DNA from: Molanna angustata
Lineage: Eukaryota > Arthropoda > Insecta > Trichoptera > Molannidae
Length of the DNA stretch: 64,000 nt
Assembly (NCBI GenBank): GCA_963576475.1
Contig: OY754970.1
Location: 31,339,780 to 31,403,779 of the forward strand
Direction of reading: 5' to 3'
Positions 15,636-26,449 of this stretch are shown in pieces. The position numbers were made by a program, and so were the translations under genes. Position 1 is the stretch's first letter, and each line of letters starts with the position of its first letter. The notes below the pieces were generated by a model. The model made no database searches, was not told the DNA's origin, and saw only the letters and a list, made by a program, of their open reading frames with translations.

Positions 15636-15870
15636 ATATTGAATATATTACAATATTTTGTTTTCTACACAAAAATGTATGTAAGATAGGAAAGTGTGTA
15701 TGTCAGTCTTTTTTCCTTCCCCGAATATGAAAATAGCTTGATGGTATGATGTATGTGTGGAGTTTAAGAATCAAAATATAAAGGGTTACCGTAGATAGTT
15801 TATACTGCCATACAAATTGTAAGAAACGATGTCAACTCACACATACTAAATGTTCTACTCCGTTACCATC

Positions 15871-16680
15871 CCATAACGCCATTTTTATAATGAATTAACA
15901 TCGGACATTGTTAAGAGATTTAATTTTATAAATCCTTTTTGTTTCTATTATATCTTTTGTGAATCTAATCGGATTTTTGTATGTACCTACATATTTTTAA
16001 ATTTAGCCGTATTTCATTTATCAATCAAAATTATTTTTTGATAGATACGTAAGTAGGTATTTCAATTCCAATCATGTCATTTCTTGTTACACTTTGAACA
16101 ACATCAAGTCACGATGTAATCCCGAGGAGATTACAAATAGAAACAAATTTTCATTGAAACAGTAATGACTCTAAAATGGCGATAAACATCACATTCTAAG
16201 CCACAGCTATTTCAATTCGTTTACACGTAACACATAATGAAAGTTGTGTATAAAAACATTAAGGATTATTTGAAGTAGGCCCCGTTAGGTTTAACGATAC
16301 AAAGTACCTACACAAAGCTGACCTGGATCTGTTTGGGCAAAACGAAACCTTATAATAAGTATACGACTTGTCGCACCAAACCGCAGCAAAAGCAAACTGT
16401 CACGGAGTTCCTATTCCGATGGTTGGCGTTCACTGAAAACTTTTCATTTCCCAAATGGAATGAGGCGGGGAGCACTTCATCTTCTGAATACCCTGTACCG
16501 AATCAGAGGCGCGCAACCAATATTAATCTAATAATCTCTTGGTACAATAAAAATTAATCTACAACCACAAAGTTTTATATTTGTTAAAGAAAGAAGTTCG
16601 TCAAAGCACCAAACAAACTAACGAACTGATAATTTGAACTCTATTTTCTTTTTATTGTATACATAACTTTATCAAGATAG
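15871..16680. other. Intergenic DNA
   Basis: 16333-16557 is a 74-codon plus-strand open frame (contains FLFRWLAFTENFSFPKWNEA) with locally higher GC. No domain or splice context supports it, so it is not called as a gene. Confidence 0.35.
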
Positions 16681-16683
16681 GTG

Positions 16684-16845
16684 TTGGCGGAGCGGTTAGC
16701 GCGCTGGGTTTGTAATTCAGTGGTCGCGAGTTCGAATCCTGCCACGACCGATTTCGTTCGCCTATAGCACAAGCATTTATGCTTAATTTAGGGAATGTAT
16801 GAGGATGTATATGTACTTGTTACAACAAGGAAAAAAAAGTTTTTT
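16684..16845 (+). mobile_element. tRNA-derived SINE, family B
   Basis: The tRNA-like head has an A-box region (AGCGGTTAGCGCGCTGGG) and a B box (GTTCGAATCCTGCC), then CGATTTCGTTCGCCTATAGC and GGATGTATATGTACTTGTTA. RNA polymerase III would transcribe from these internal boxes. A close copy is at 33140-33290; the AT-rich body and the absence of a folded 3' tRNA half argue against a real tRNA gene. Confidence 0.7.
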
Positions 16846-17540
16846 TTTATTCATGAACTGATTCAAGTAAGCCAAACAATTGTATGTTATATTTTTGTGA
16901 AGTAAATGAATGTTTCGTTACTGAAGCATCGATTTTTTGTTGCTGATCTAAATAAGTTTAATGTACCTATTTCTTAGTAAAAATTAAAATCCGTAGCATA
17001 AAATTACTTTTGAAACTCTTAAATATTTTAGCTAATTGGCGTAGTAACAATTCGCTGTTAAGTAATTTAATGAAACCAGGTTCAAATCTTTCCTCGAATA
17101 ATTTCATTCATACATATGTAGATATAAATATTTTAGGCTTGGTTAAGTGAATTTCTGAGAATGTTTTTTCAAGGGTAAAAATGATATTGTTTATTTTACC
17201 ATCCACGTCTATTATATTTTTTGCTTAATTTTCTAAATAGTGAAATAACTTTATGTCTGCTTTAGTCCCTGTATTATTCCAAAGAGCACTAAACACCGTG
17301 GGCAGAATTCTCTAATTTTATTAAAATTAAATGTACTACGGAGGTAAATTCAGCACGTGGACCAGGAAACTTAATTGGGCTTCTGCAAAACTTAAAATGT
17401 CGGTTAAATAACGTTTTAAAATCCCGTAATTAAATTTGGGCATGACAAAAATTCCTGATCATCTTCTAGTGTGCACGAAAAAGGTGAAAGTTTTGTTCAA
17501 TAATGTTCAAAAATACATTGAATATACATAAAATAATATG
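16846..17540. other. AT-rich intergenic DNA, nothing recognised
   Basis: No coding or repeat signal was identified. Confidence 0.4.
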
Positions 17541-17551
17541 CATCGAACGAT

Positions 17552-17739
17552 CAGGGGGGCAAGTCTGGTTCAACCGGCGAAATCAAAACCCTCACGATTA
17601 CCCATATCATGGATATAGTTATTATATGTAGTTCTATAATATCTTTAGATGTCATAGAACTCCATATAATAATTAAATCCATGATATGGGTAATCACTAG
17701 GGTTTTGATTTCGCCGGTCGGACCAGACTCGCCCCCCTG
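17552..17739. mobile_element. Foldback MITE (CAGGGGGGCAAG family)
   Basis: Inverted arms of about 90 bp: CAGGGGGGCAAGTCTGGTTC ... GATTACCCATATCATGGATA mirrored by TCCATGATATGGGTAATCAC ... GGACCAGACTCGCCCCCCTG. No coding capacity. Other copies are at 41873-42053, 28570-28680 (half) and 45708-45775 (one end). Confidence 0.8.
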
Positions 17740-17799
17740 GACTTACTTCAAGTACCAATCTACAGATTTAAATGAAAAAATATGTAATATGTAATTATC

Positions 17800-18115
17800 A
17801 TAGATCATAATGTATGGCGAACCAAACGTTGTCCAATACATCAAAATACAACGTCTACGTTGGCTCGGAAACGTTTGTAGAATGGAGGATAGCCGGGTCC
17901 CAAAGAAAATATTGGACACCTGTCCTGAAGGAAGAAGAAGCAGAGGGAGACCTAGGATGAGGTGGCTGGACGATATTGAGGGCGATATATGTAAGAGCGC
18001 TCGGACAGACATATTGGAGGAGACTTGCTGTCGACAGGGCGGGATGGAGGCAGTTTCTTGAGGAGGCCAAGGCTCGCACCGGGCTGTAGCGCCATTGCTG
18101 ATGATGATAATATTT
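17800..18115 (+). mobile_element. LINE ORF2 C-terminus (RTE-like) with GAT tail
   Basis: Plus-strand frame VVQYIKIQRLRWLGNVCRME, EGRRSRGRPRMRWLDDIEGD, then QGGMEAVS and, after a shift, EAKARTGL. This is the typical end of RTE-like LINE ORF2 (RxxWxGHxxRM...GRPxxRWxDD...A). It ends in GATGATGATAAT. It is 5'-truncated and starts within about 60 bp of the MITE at 17552-17739. Confidence 0.8.
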
Positions 18116-18322
18116 GTTCACAGTACAATGTCATTCAATAAATTCGATTTGGCAGGAGATTAAAACGCCTGGGTGGATTCTCTTTAGCGACAGTATTATA
18201 GTTAATACGAATCCAAATAATGATAGAACTCGCTTTGAAATAAATTTATTTGTGGCGATTGTGATATTTGTTCATATAAATTACGGATGAAATTTCGAAG
18301 ATGGGCCAACAATCGTGTTTAA

Positions 18323-18996
18323 GAGGGTGACTGCTGCCAACGTACCTATTTTTTCAATTTGATATACCATCATTAACGAATCATTTTGAAAAAAATAACC
18401 TAGTTAGTTTGGATATCAATAAAGAGAAATATACCTTAATTTTTTGATTCTGTTCTGTATATATTCTTGTAGGAAAATAATAAGCATACCCCGATTTTAG
18501 ACATTCATCTTAAATTTCTAAAAAAATATAAGGTATAGAGCAATTTTTTTTTATAAATTAAAGAAGAACAAAATACCTGGAAAAATATGATATGACGTTG
18601 CATTAACGCATCAGGTTAAGTAAATAAACCAAAAACACTTTTATTACGCAAAGGCCCTGAATGGAAAATAAATGTTTTTTAGGTTTATTTACTAAACCTG
18701 AAGCATTAATGCAACGTCACATCATATTTTACTTGATATTTTTGTCTTCTTTAATTTAAAAATATAAATATTACTCTACGCCTTATAGTTTATTGAAAAT
18801 ATATGATAAACGTTGAAAATCGGGGTATGCCATTATTTTTCTACAAGAATTTATACATAATATTGTCAAAAAGTTAAGGTATATTTTTGTTTAATAATAT
18901 CCAAACTATCTAAATTATTTTTTTCAAAACGATTTGATAAGAAATAATGATGGTATATCAAATTGAAAAATAGGTACGTTGGCAGCAGTCCCTCCC
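18323..18996. mobile_element. TTAA-flanked long-inverted-repeat element
   Basis: 674 bp, with TTAA at both borders (18319-18322 and 18997-19000). The arms of about 310 bp begin GAGGGTGACTGCTGCCAACG and end CGTTGGCAGCAGTCCCTCCC, imperfectly mirrored (TTTGATATACCATCATTAAC/AATAATGATGGTATATCAAA) around a short centre near 18650. TTAA duplication is the piggyBac signature, so it may be a piggyBac-mobilised palindromic MITE. A partial relative is at 19590-19895. Confidence 0.75.
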
Positions 18997-19164
18997 TTAA
19001 AATGATTGTATGAATTATTTTACCGTATGATTTAATTAAATATCATAATTTATAATGCATTGTTGGTGTACCAATTACTTTTTCTTACCCCTCTATCCCG
19101 GTTTATCCTGGGTCGGGTCTCCTCAGTAAGCATCAGGATCTTCTGTCCTGGCTTGTCACAATGT

Positions 19165-19430
19165 CAACACTCTATGCCGCCAGCTCCTTCTCAACACTGG
19201 ATCATTATATTTCTGTGGATGTGACCCTACCCCTTCGTCTAGTTGGGATGTTGATCGCTTTATTTACCGAATAATCTTCATCTTTGCGCATCATTTGACC
19301 ATACCATCTCATCCTGATTTCTTTCAGCTTTTCAGTTATCGGTGCACTTTGAATGACCCAAGTTTTTGTATGTTTGGATGATTCTGCGCCGTACAACATT
19401 GCAGGTATTTTTACCAATTTGAAATTTTTA
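19165..19430 (-). mobile_element. LINE ORF2 C-terminal fragment
   Basis: The minus-strand frame contains PAMLYGAESS, SAPITEKLKEIRMRWYGQMM, RKDEDYSVNKAINIPTRRRG and RGRVTSTEI, matching the conserved tail of RTE-like LINEs (YGAE.W...I..RRLRW.GH..R....). It is degraded, and abuts a perfect 17-bp-arm hairpin at about 19409-19447 (TTTTTACCAATTTGAAA mirrored). Confidence 0.7.
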
Positions 19431-19469
19431 TTTTCAAATTGGTAAAAAGGCTTTTCACTTTCATAAAAT

Positions 19470-19572
19470 AGCAGGTCAAGTTTTCAAATCAAGTTTTATT
19501 CCATACAAAATTTTAATATTTTGAGGAGTGACTTGGGACTCGGTAGTGAGGAGTATAGCGTTGGCCACAACC
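19470..19572 (+). repeat. Repeat family H2 fragment
   Basis: Contains CATACAAAATTTTAATATTT, GAGTGACTTGGGACTCGGTA and GCGTTGGCCACAACCCACTA, the distal end of the repeat seen complete at 52140-52652. Confidence 0.55.
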
Positions 19573-19589
19573 CACTAGTTTTAATTTAA

Positions 19590-19895
19590 TATTGGATCAT
19601 TACTACAAACTATTTAAAAAAAAATAACTTAGATTGTTTGTATAAAGAAAAATATTCCTAAAATTTTTAATTACGTTCTGTACCTATATTATATTCTCGT
19701 AAAACAACAATAAGGATAAACCGATTTTTTATATCTATCTTATATTTATAGAAAATTTTAAGACGTAGAGCAATGTGTATTTTTTTAAATTAAAGAAGAC
19801 AAAAATATCTGGAAATATATGTCATGATATTTGCATTTATGCTTCCGGTTTAGTAAAGAAACCCCAAAAACTTTAATTTTTTTAAGTTTATTTGC
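19590..19895. repeat. Partial relative of the TTAA foldback element
   Basis: Shares ATTACGTTCTGTACCTATAT, TTAAATTAAAGAAGACAAAA and the TGCATTTATGCTTCCGGTTTA region with one arm of 18323-18996. It is a single diverged arm. Confidence 0.55.
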
Positions 19896-20042
19896 TTAAT
19901 ATGATGCCGACATCAATTAATAAATGCAAAAGCAAAAACAATGTAAATAAAAAGACTTGTCATGGAATAGCTTTTGAGGTTTGGCTTTATGTATAGTTAA
20001 CAGATCTCACACGATTTTATTTTTACATTTTCATTTCATTTG

Positions 20043-20190
20043 TCGGCCTTCATGGTTCAGTTGTTTAGTTATCTGACTGCTGATCCAAGGGTCCCGGGTT
20101 CGATTCCCGGTGGAGACATAGTTTTTAATTGTGTTTTCAGTCTGTATCTGTCAGTCTGTATCTCGAGTCTCTAGATTCATTATTTTCCCT
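20043..20190 (+). mobile_element. tRNA-derived SINE, family C
   Basis: tRNA-like head: GGTTCAGTTGTTTAGTTATC, then GACTGCTGATCCAAGGGTCC and the B box GGGTTCGATTCCCGG. CAGTCTGTATCTG follows, as in the reversed copies at 44575-44785 and 52690-52912. It would be transcribed by RNA polymerase III. Called as a SINE rather than a tRNA gene because three copies share a non-tRNA body. Confidence 0.7.
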
Positions 20191-20252
20191 TTATATACCG
20201 GGTATTATACTATTATCTAAACTACCTCACTATGTAAAAACCTGTTCTGATA

Positions 20253-20436
20253 GGGTGGGTCGAAAAAAAGTTTTTTTTGAATTTCGAAACGCTTTAGTGC
20301 GGAAAAGTTGCCTATTGTAATGTGAAATATACAATATGTTACAATAGGAAATTGTAATGTGAAATATGTTACAATAGGCAACTTTTCCGCACTAAAGCGT
20401 TTCGAAATTCAAAAAAAACTTTTTTTCGACCCACCC
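20253..20436. mobile_element. TA-flanked foldback MITE
   Basis: Near-perfect inverted arms of about 75 bp (GGGTGGGTCGAAAAAAAGTT ... GGAAAAGTTGCCTATTGTAA, mirrored at the right) around a short loop that partly repeats GTAATGTGAAATATGTTACA. TA lies at both borders (20251-20252, 20437-20438), compatible with Tc1/mariner-type integration. 184 bp, non-coding, apparently young. Confidence 0.8.
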
Positions 20437-20459
20437 TACTGTTCTGAGACTTTCACGTA

Positions 20460-22385
20460 CTTAATATATTTTTTATGTAATTTCTGCCCTTTTGTTCAAT
20501 TTTGTATCAAGTATTAAACTCAATGTAATTTATGCAAGTTAAATCACATAAAAATTGATGACATAAAATACAAAGGAGTGTTGAAAATTTATTAAGATTT
20601 AACAAGCACATATTATTATCTTTAACGAAGAAAATGTGGATATTTTTTAATGTAACAGAATCAACTGGAATGAAATATATTCTTGAGCAGTTGAAGTTGT
20701 TGACAATAAAACAGCAAATAATTTTAAATGTGTTATTTATAAATTAAAAAAAGAGTTTTTATTGTGTTCTTTGATAGATATAAAATGATATTCTAGTTTT
20801 TTTTATATAAGTCCTATGTAAATTTGTTATTTTTTAGATGTAAGAAATTATAAAATATACACGCATAAATATTAAAGACATCTTAAGAGGCTATAGTAGG
20901 CTATACATTATATTTTGAAAATAATTTCCCTAATACCCTCAAAAGATACGTCTTTGAAATAAGGAACAGTTTGTATGTACATCTTTAATCTATTGCATGA
21001 TTTTTTTGAATTTTGAATTTGTTTAATACTTTTCTTGTAAAATTAGTTTTAGTAAAACCCTTTTTTATTTTTTTACTGTAAGTAACTAAAAAACTACAAG
21101 GCGTATGAAGTATATATTTACTTTATTCGATAGAGAATATGAAAATCTACCGGCTGAATTTTTTATTATTATAAAATTTCAATGACTCTTCTTGCTATTT
21201 AAAAAAAACCTCTAAATTTTACCATTTTCGCACGATAAAATGTTGTATATCACATATCAGGTGATATACAATTTTTTCTCGTGTTTCAAACATTAGAAGC
21301 TAATTTAGTGTGCATTTTTGCGTACATCCGTATATCCAGGGTATAGTAGGGCCTTAATAGCTCTGATTTAACACTTCGTAAATAGTAATGGCGTCAAAGT
21401 TTACACCGCATAATTTCCTGCTTTTTTGTTGTTGTTAACTCTGGGTCAAGTATGCAGCATACATTTTCTTTCTGATCAGCCATCCGGTTCCTCGTCAAAC
21501 TCTAAACGACTCTGTCCCGTGGGAAATTAAATTGGATCTTGCTTCGTGTCTTCTGGAGCCATATTAAAACATTATTTTTTGTTATATTATCATGTATAAA
21601 ATGTGCAATTCGAAGTTTTTCAACAATATTTTGAGCAACTAAAGGTTAAATTTGTGTTGGAGTTTTGCCTTCTATGCTCTTATTAATACAAACATGAATT
21701 TTCAAAGATAATACCAAAGTATATAAGGTCTTTGGATAATATCAAGTCGGTTTTGACAAGCACTTCGTTTTAATTCATACAAATTTCCTTTTCCTTTATC
21801 CATGTAGGTATGTATATCTCTTGTATTATTGGTATAGATTCTGTTAACAATTCTTCAGGTGTTCAGTATTTTGAAAGTTGGGCAATGAATATAATTTTCT
21901 TGAGTTTTTATCTATATGAAATACCAATTTTTGGGATATTTTTTTTATGATTTTTACGTTTGAATACGTTTTCTATGTTTGTATACTCACAATTTATTTG
22001 TTTTTTTTTTATAACTGAATTGCCTTTGTACTAAACAAGTATGGAGATAACAGAAAACAAATATTCTCGTGCTACTGTGTATTATGTTATTTTTTTTTTT
22101 TTTATATTTATTTACATTTTTTAAAACAATAAGTATTCTTGCACTAAACTGCAAAAGCAGTTTAACAGTGCTAGCTCTCTCGTACACTTATATAAATTTG
22201 ATAATGTAACAAAAAATAATTATAAACAAACAAAAATTAAAAACTAGCAATACAATATAACAATAATTAAAATCATTAACACAATATAACAAAGAAAACA
22301 TACAAACTTATATATAAAATTCTTTTAATGTTGTTCACGTACTGTGTGTAATGTTGTGAATTTCTTATATTATTTGAACTATTAT
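20460..22385. other. AT-rich intergenic DNA
   Basis: No gene recognised. 22085-22200 (poly-T then ATTTATTTACATTTTTTAAA and GCAGTTTAACAGTGCTAGC) looks like a reversed retroposon tail. 21240-21280 holds a short repeat of GATATACA. Confidence 0.45.
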
Positions 22386-22388
22386 TAA

Positions 22389-23091
22389 GGTAGGCGCGCA
22401 TGGAAGCTAATTTCATCGGCCGATTAATTATCGGTGAGCTACAACATACGAATTACATGTTAGAGCGCGCATGAAAGCTAACAGAATCGGCCGTTTTTAA
22501 AAAATCCGTGACGAGACACAAAAAAATCGGCCGATCGAGATCGGCCGATTTTTTGTTACCAATCTTGTTGTATGAGAGGGCGCGCATGGCGCTTGCTCAC
22601 CGATAATTTAATCGTCCGAGCGCAGTAGATCGAGAAGTACGTTGTCAGTGTTGTCAAACGAAATGTCAGAAAACATGGATGAAATAAATATTGATTACGA
22701 ACAGTTAATTATATATGTTGAAGCCCGTCCTTCATTGTATGAGAAAAAATAAGTGAAATATTAATAACTGGTTGGGAACAGCTAAATAATAATAAAAGAA
22801 CTGAATTTGGTAAGTTATTACTTAATTGATTAATAGTTACATAGGTAATTTAATAAATATTCCACTTAATGAATAAAAAAATCCATATTTCTAATCATAT
22901 GTATATTAAAACTTGTATATACACATATTGTATTTTAAATATGTGAATGTTGACCGCCGTGTTATTTCCAATCGTACGATTCTATAAGCTTCCATGCGCG
23001 TTAGAACCGATCGGCCGATTATTATCGGCCGATAAATTAATCGGCCGATAATAATCGGCCGAAGAATTTTAGCTTCCATGCGCGCCTTACC
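22389..23091. mobile_element. PIF/Harbinger-like transposon, internally deleted
   Basis: 703 bp flanked by TAA on both sides (22386-22388, 23092-23094), the 3-bp target duplication of PIF/Harbinger. TIRs: GGTAGGCGCGCATGGAAGCT at the left; minus-strand right end GGTAAGGCGCGCATGGAAGC. Subterminal regions are crowded with ATCGGCCGAT palindromes, probable transposase sites. The interior keeps the start of a MADF-domain gene and then skips to the right end, so it cannot move itself. The right-end sequence plus flank (AGCGCGCCTTACCTAAGTCT) is tandemly repeated at 23080-23126. Confidence 0.8.
22663..22820 (+). pseudogene. MADF-domain gene remnant of the Harbinger-like element
   Basis: ATG at 22663 starts MSENMDEINIDYEQ then LIIYVEARPSLYEKK and TAA (22752). 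The pattern (acidic start, L+..VE.RP.LY....) is the beginning of a MADF domain, carried by the accessory DNA-binding protein of PIF/Harbinger elements. Shortly after, in another frame, the sequence encodes NWLGTAK or TGWEQLNNNKRTEFG and reaches a GTAAGT donor at about 22809. A frameshift just after the KK codons and a deletion have inactivated it. Confidence 0.6.
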
Positions 23092-23126
23092 TAAGTCTAC
23101 AAGCGCGCCTTACCTAAGTCTACAAG

Positions 23127-23640
23127 AATTATTACGCTAGATATTCGAATTGTTTACGAATACGAATATTTTCATTTTGCACAATATAAATATAGGAAAA
23201 AAATGTTTGTTACAAAATGTGATCCAAACAACTAAAATCATCAAAACAACTAAAAATAATATTAGAGATTTTTCGTTTAAATATATTCCATGTCATCAGC
23301 AAAGTGAGCTTATTTTTGTAGAGTAGGTATCGTCCGGGAGCATTTTATACTTGAGTTTACTTAAGTGAAAAAATTCATTGAGAGATGAAAAAAAGAACGT
23401 TGTTATTTTTTAAAATGCGAATCATATTTAAAGAATTTTTTGAGGAATGAAAAAGATGAAAATAATTTATCATTTTTTCAAAATAGCAACTTTGTGTAGG
23501 TTGATGACGTAGTATGACAAGTAGAAAGTATCTTCATTTATCTCAATTTTAAATATATTTATTTTATATAAATGGTTGTTTTTTGGGTTCCTTAAGTTTT
23601 ATAATTCCAAGATGGTTTTATTTTCAACTTTACGCTTGAT
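23127..23640. other. AT-rich intergenic DNA, nothing recognised
   Basis: No coding or repeat signal was identified. Confidence 0.4.
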
Positions 23641-23659
23641 TTACTCGCATATCTAAATG

Positions 23660-23845
23660 TTTGAATTCTTCTTATCCTGCATTGTCAGGTTCCCTGATGT
23701 TGGAAATCACTGTTATGAACAATTCCTTGACCTTTGCTGCACGGTACAGATCCTTTACTCGTCTTTTCCCGGTCTATACCCTGATGTCATACATCCAGAA
23801 CATCTCCTATCGGCCAACTCCTCTTCTTCCCTCTGTCTTTGTATT
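23660..23845 (-). mobile_element. LINE ORF2 C-terminal fragment
   Basis: The minus translation includes TGKRRVKDLYRAAKVKELFI and TVISNIREPDNAG, the same kind of LINE tail as at 57490-57605 (A...R....ADVGKPN). It is short and degraded. Confidence 0.45.
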
Positions 23846-24365
23846 AAGTATCAGTTAAAGGATAAGATAATTCTCTCCTCTCAGTAATATGGTCTTGCCA
23901 TCGTATATTTTCGTCAATGTATATTCCTAGGTATTTGTACTTTAGGACTCTTTTCAGTGGTAAACATTGGCAGTTCGTCAAAGTCCTGCAGTTATGTATT
24001 GCTAAGTTCGGGTCTTGTTGTGGCTGTGTCCTAGTAGTAACACTAAAGGTCATAGACTCTGTCTTCGTAGTATTAATATTAAGTCAGTTATGATCCATCC
24101 AGTCTTTTACACCACACAATTCACAACGCGCCATTTCAAATGTAGTCTCCCATAGTTCGGAACTATAGGTGAGCACTGTGTCATCAGCAAAGGCAATAAC
24201 TTTGCCGGTTTGGATTTTTTTAGTGTCATTAATATAAACAAGGAATAAGGTGGGTCCCAGGACGCTGCCCTGTGGCACTCCAAATCGAACTGTTTTCGAA
24301 TCACTCTTACTCTTACTATATTTAAAAAAAAACATATAATAAACATACTCAAACTGATCCAATAT
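23845..24365 (-). mobile_element. Jockey/CR1-like LINE reverse transcriptase fragment
   Basis: The minus-strand frame 24320-24090 has VRFGVPQGSVLGPTLFLVYI, then NDTKKIQTGKVIAFADDTVL with the catalytic FADD. After a frameshift or stop near 24084 it continues with QCLPLKRVLKYKYLGIYIDE then NIRWQDHITE. These are the palm and thumb of a non-LTR reverse transcriptase (G.PQGS.LGP, ADD, YLG...D..L.W..HI). It is truncated at both ends. Confidence 0.85.
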
Positions 24366-24369
24366 GGAA

Positions 24370-25690
24370 TTTTTCAGCCGACGAATCCCTACTGAGGCAG
24401 TTTGGTTTAATTTGGTCTAATTAATTTGTAATCATATCCTTTTCAATTTGGTCAAAGGTTTCGTGTTATCAAAAACAAAAAAATAACAGAAATAATAAAC
24501 AAAATAAAAATTAAACAGAAAATAAAAAGATAAAATTGTAATGCAAAATATGAATGGCAAGAAGCTATGGTAGAGTTTCTCAGGTCATGAAGGCAGAGGT
24601 TCTTCTCTATAATTCGACTCTATATATAGATTGTCTTAACCACTATTGTTCTTAACCGCGTTTACCAAAAATTTAAATAGAACGTAAAATACACGTAATT
24701 TTTATAATATTTCTAGTTCAATCACTATTTTATCTTCTTCAGTGATTGTATAATAAATATAAATGTACCATGAGTTTTAGTCTGAATAACCTAAATAATA
24801 CCGACTATTACTAAAGTAACGAAATTCAAAGGAATGTGTCTCCGGCATAAATTTTGAATTCAATGTAAATTTCATTAAGATTGTCAATTTCGAATTATCA
24901 TAGATCTAAAGTTTGCTCAACATTATATATACGGCCTAATTGCACCCACCTATCATAATTGCTTTTTGGATCATTCATGAGTGTAAGTTGTGTCTATATT
25001 ATCGTGTATAAACATGTCGTATATTATGTAGGCATATGCTTGAGTGGATAATAGTAATTTCCAATTATCTTTACAAAATTGGGAGGCTTCTAATGAAAGG
25101 ATAATATTGTTCCGTCGTGACAGAAAACGAGAATTACGGACGAATTATAACGTGGATTGAAACAAGTAAGTATAATATATTATTTGGAAATTCAATACAG
25201 TTTCTACTACTGTATTTATTTTAACATTTCCCTTAAGGTTGAAGTTTTGCTTGTGCGAACATCGCATCCGATAACGGGAGTTCAGCTATGACATTAAAAT
25301 TGAGACACGCGCCATTGCGATGTCTCAATTTTAATACCTACTCATTTAGTGATGAGCAAATGTAAGGCCAAGATCGGGGCGGTCATGGTGTCGCATTTAC
25401 ATATGCGGGATTTTTAATGTGGTATATACCTATTTTCCAAATCCAATCATCCATTTGACTCCGCTTATCCCACGATTGAAGATTGGCTTCTTTAGATAAT
25501 GCTTTATGACCATCAACAAAAAGGCAACAACTATATCGGCCTTCTTGGCATTTCACAGTCTAGAAAAAGATAAAGGAGTTTGAATACTGTGCACTATATT
25601 GACATAAATGCATATAAATCATTTTGTTAATGGGAAATTTTATCTCGTCGTTATGTGTTTTATCATCAGATTTTCAATTAATTTACTATA
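24370..25690. other. AT-rich intergenic DNA
   Basis: No gene. A short palindrome at about 25292-25343 (ATTAAAATTGAGACA ... TGTCTCAATTTTAAT) may be a tiny foldback repeat. Confidence 0.4.
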
Positions 25691-25694
25691 TATT

Positions 25695-25890
25695 ATACCA
25701 TGACACAGTTGGTGAGCCGCTTGGCTTCTGTGCGGGCGTTCTAGATTCGATCCCCAGCAGAGGAGAAATTTATTTAAATACATTTTTGACGCATGTATAG
25801 CGTCTCTGGGCTGGAAACACTGGTTAGTTGGAAGAAGAAATTGGCAATAAACTCGCCACTTGCGCAGGGTGCAAGGGAGTGACTTTTGGC
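25695..25890 (+). mobile_element. tRNA-derived SINE, family A
   Basis: Head: ACACAGTTGGTGAGCCGCTT, then CTTCTGTGCGGGCGTTC and B-box-like ATTCGATCCCCAGCAGAGG. Body: GTCTCTGGGCTGGAAACACT, GGCAATAAACTCGCCACTTG, CGCAGGGTGCAAGG. A close copy is at 35960-36155. Confidence 0.75.
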
Positions 25891-26290
25891 GCCCAATAAG
25901 TAAGTTTACGTGTCTGGCTGGTTTATATCCTGCCATCCCAATATGCGGCGACCACCATCGACCTGTCATTCGCCACAATCAGGTCCCCAGGAGTGCATTC
26001 TTCTCCCATCAATGGGCATATCAGAATGTAACTCTCATCCTGGGTTGCGCAGCGCAGTCACATAGGATGTGATAGAAGGCACCCTCTATGTCACCATCAA
26101 CCAACATACACCAGAAACAGCTTCATTAAAACCACATTCCCGATTAAATCTTCACTACAACGAAGAGAGGATCTATGAAAGCAGGACCTGGAAGTGGGGC
26201 TGTGGATGCACCTATGCGAGGGTATCGTAATAGGAGAAGATCTACCCTATTGTATATGGGCTAACTTCAATCAACGGTCAGTGTCACATG
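25891..26290 (-). mobile_element. Probable retroelement fragment
   Basis: GC-richer than its surroundings. Minus-strand translation gives pieces such as MWRMTGRWWSPHIGMAGYKP and PARHVNLLIG, but no catalytic motif is seen. It directly follows a SINE. The family is unknown. Confidence 0.3.
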
Positions 26291-26324
26291 ATGTAGTGTA
26301 AAACTCGTATAATCATCATTATCC

Positions 26325-26445
26325 TCCTCCAGAATCCTTCTTCAGCCGTCCCTGTCCTCCACCGCTCTCCTCCAGTTTGATATACCGATCGCCCTTAGCT
26401 TGGGCCTGTCTCTACTTATAAGTCCTGCCTCTACTTAACCTCGTA
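26325..26445 (-). mobile_element. LINE 3' end fragment
   Basis: Shares CGTCCCTGTCCTCCACCGCTCTCCTCCAGTTTG-like sequence with the LINE end at 41040-41110 (TGTCTTACGCCGCTCTCCTC). It corresponds to the last codons and 3' region of the RTE-like LINE. Confidence 0.5.
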
Positions 26446-26449
26446 TAAT

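Larger units (their letters stand above)
14978..15870 (-). mobile_element. Helitron-like element, copy 4 (interrupted by assembly gap)
   Basis: The CTAG 3' end (14978-14981) and hairpin are intact, and sequence matches copy 2 up to the run of N at 15075. Family sequence resumes at about 15640-15870 (TTTTGTTTTCTAC..., the CTTGATGGTATG region, and the region with the TGTTCTACTCCG motif). Bases 15275-15630 are not family sequence, so an insertion or misjoin is likely. The 5' end is not identified. Confidence 0.5.
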
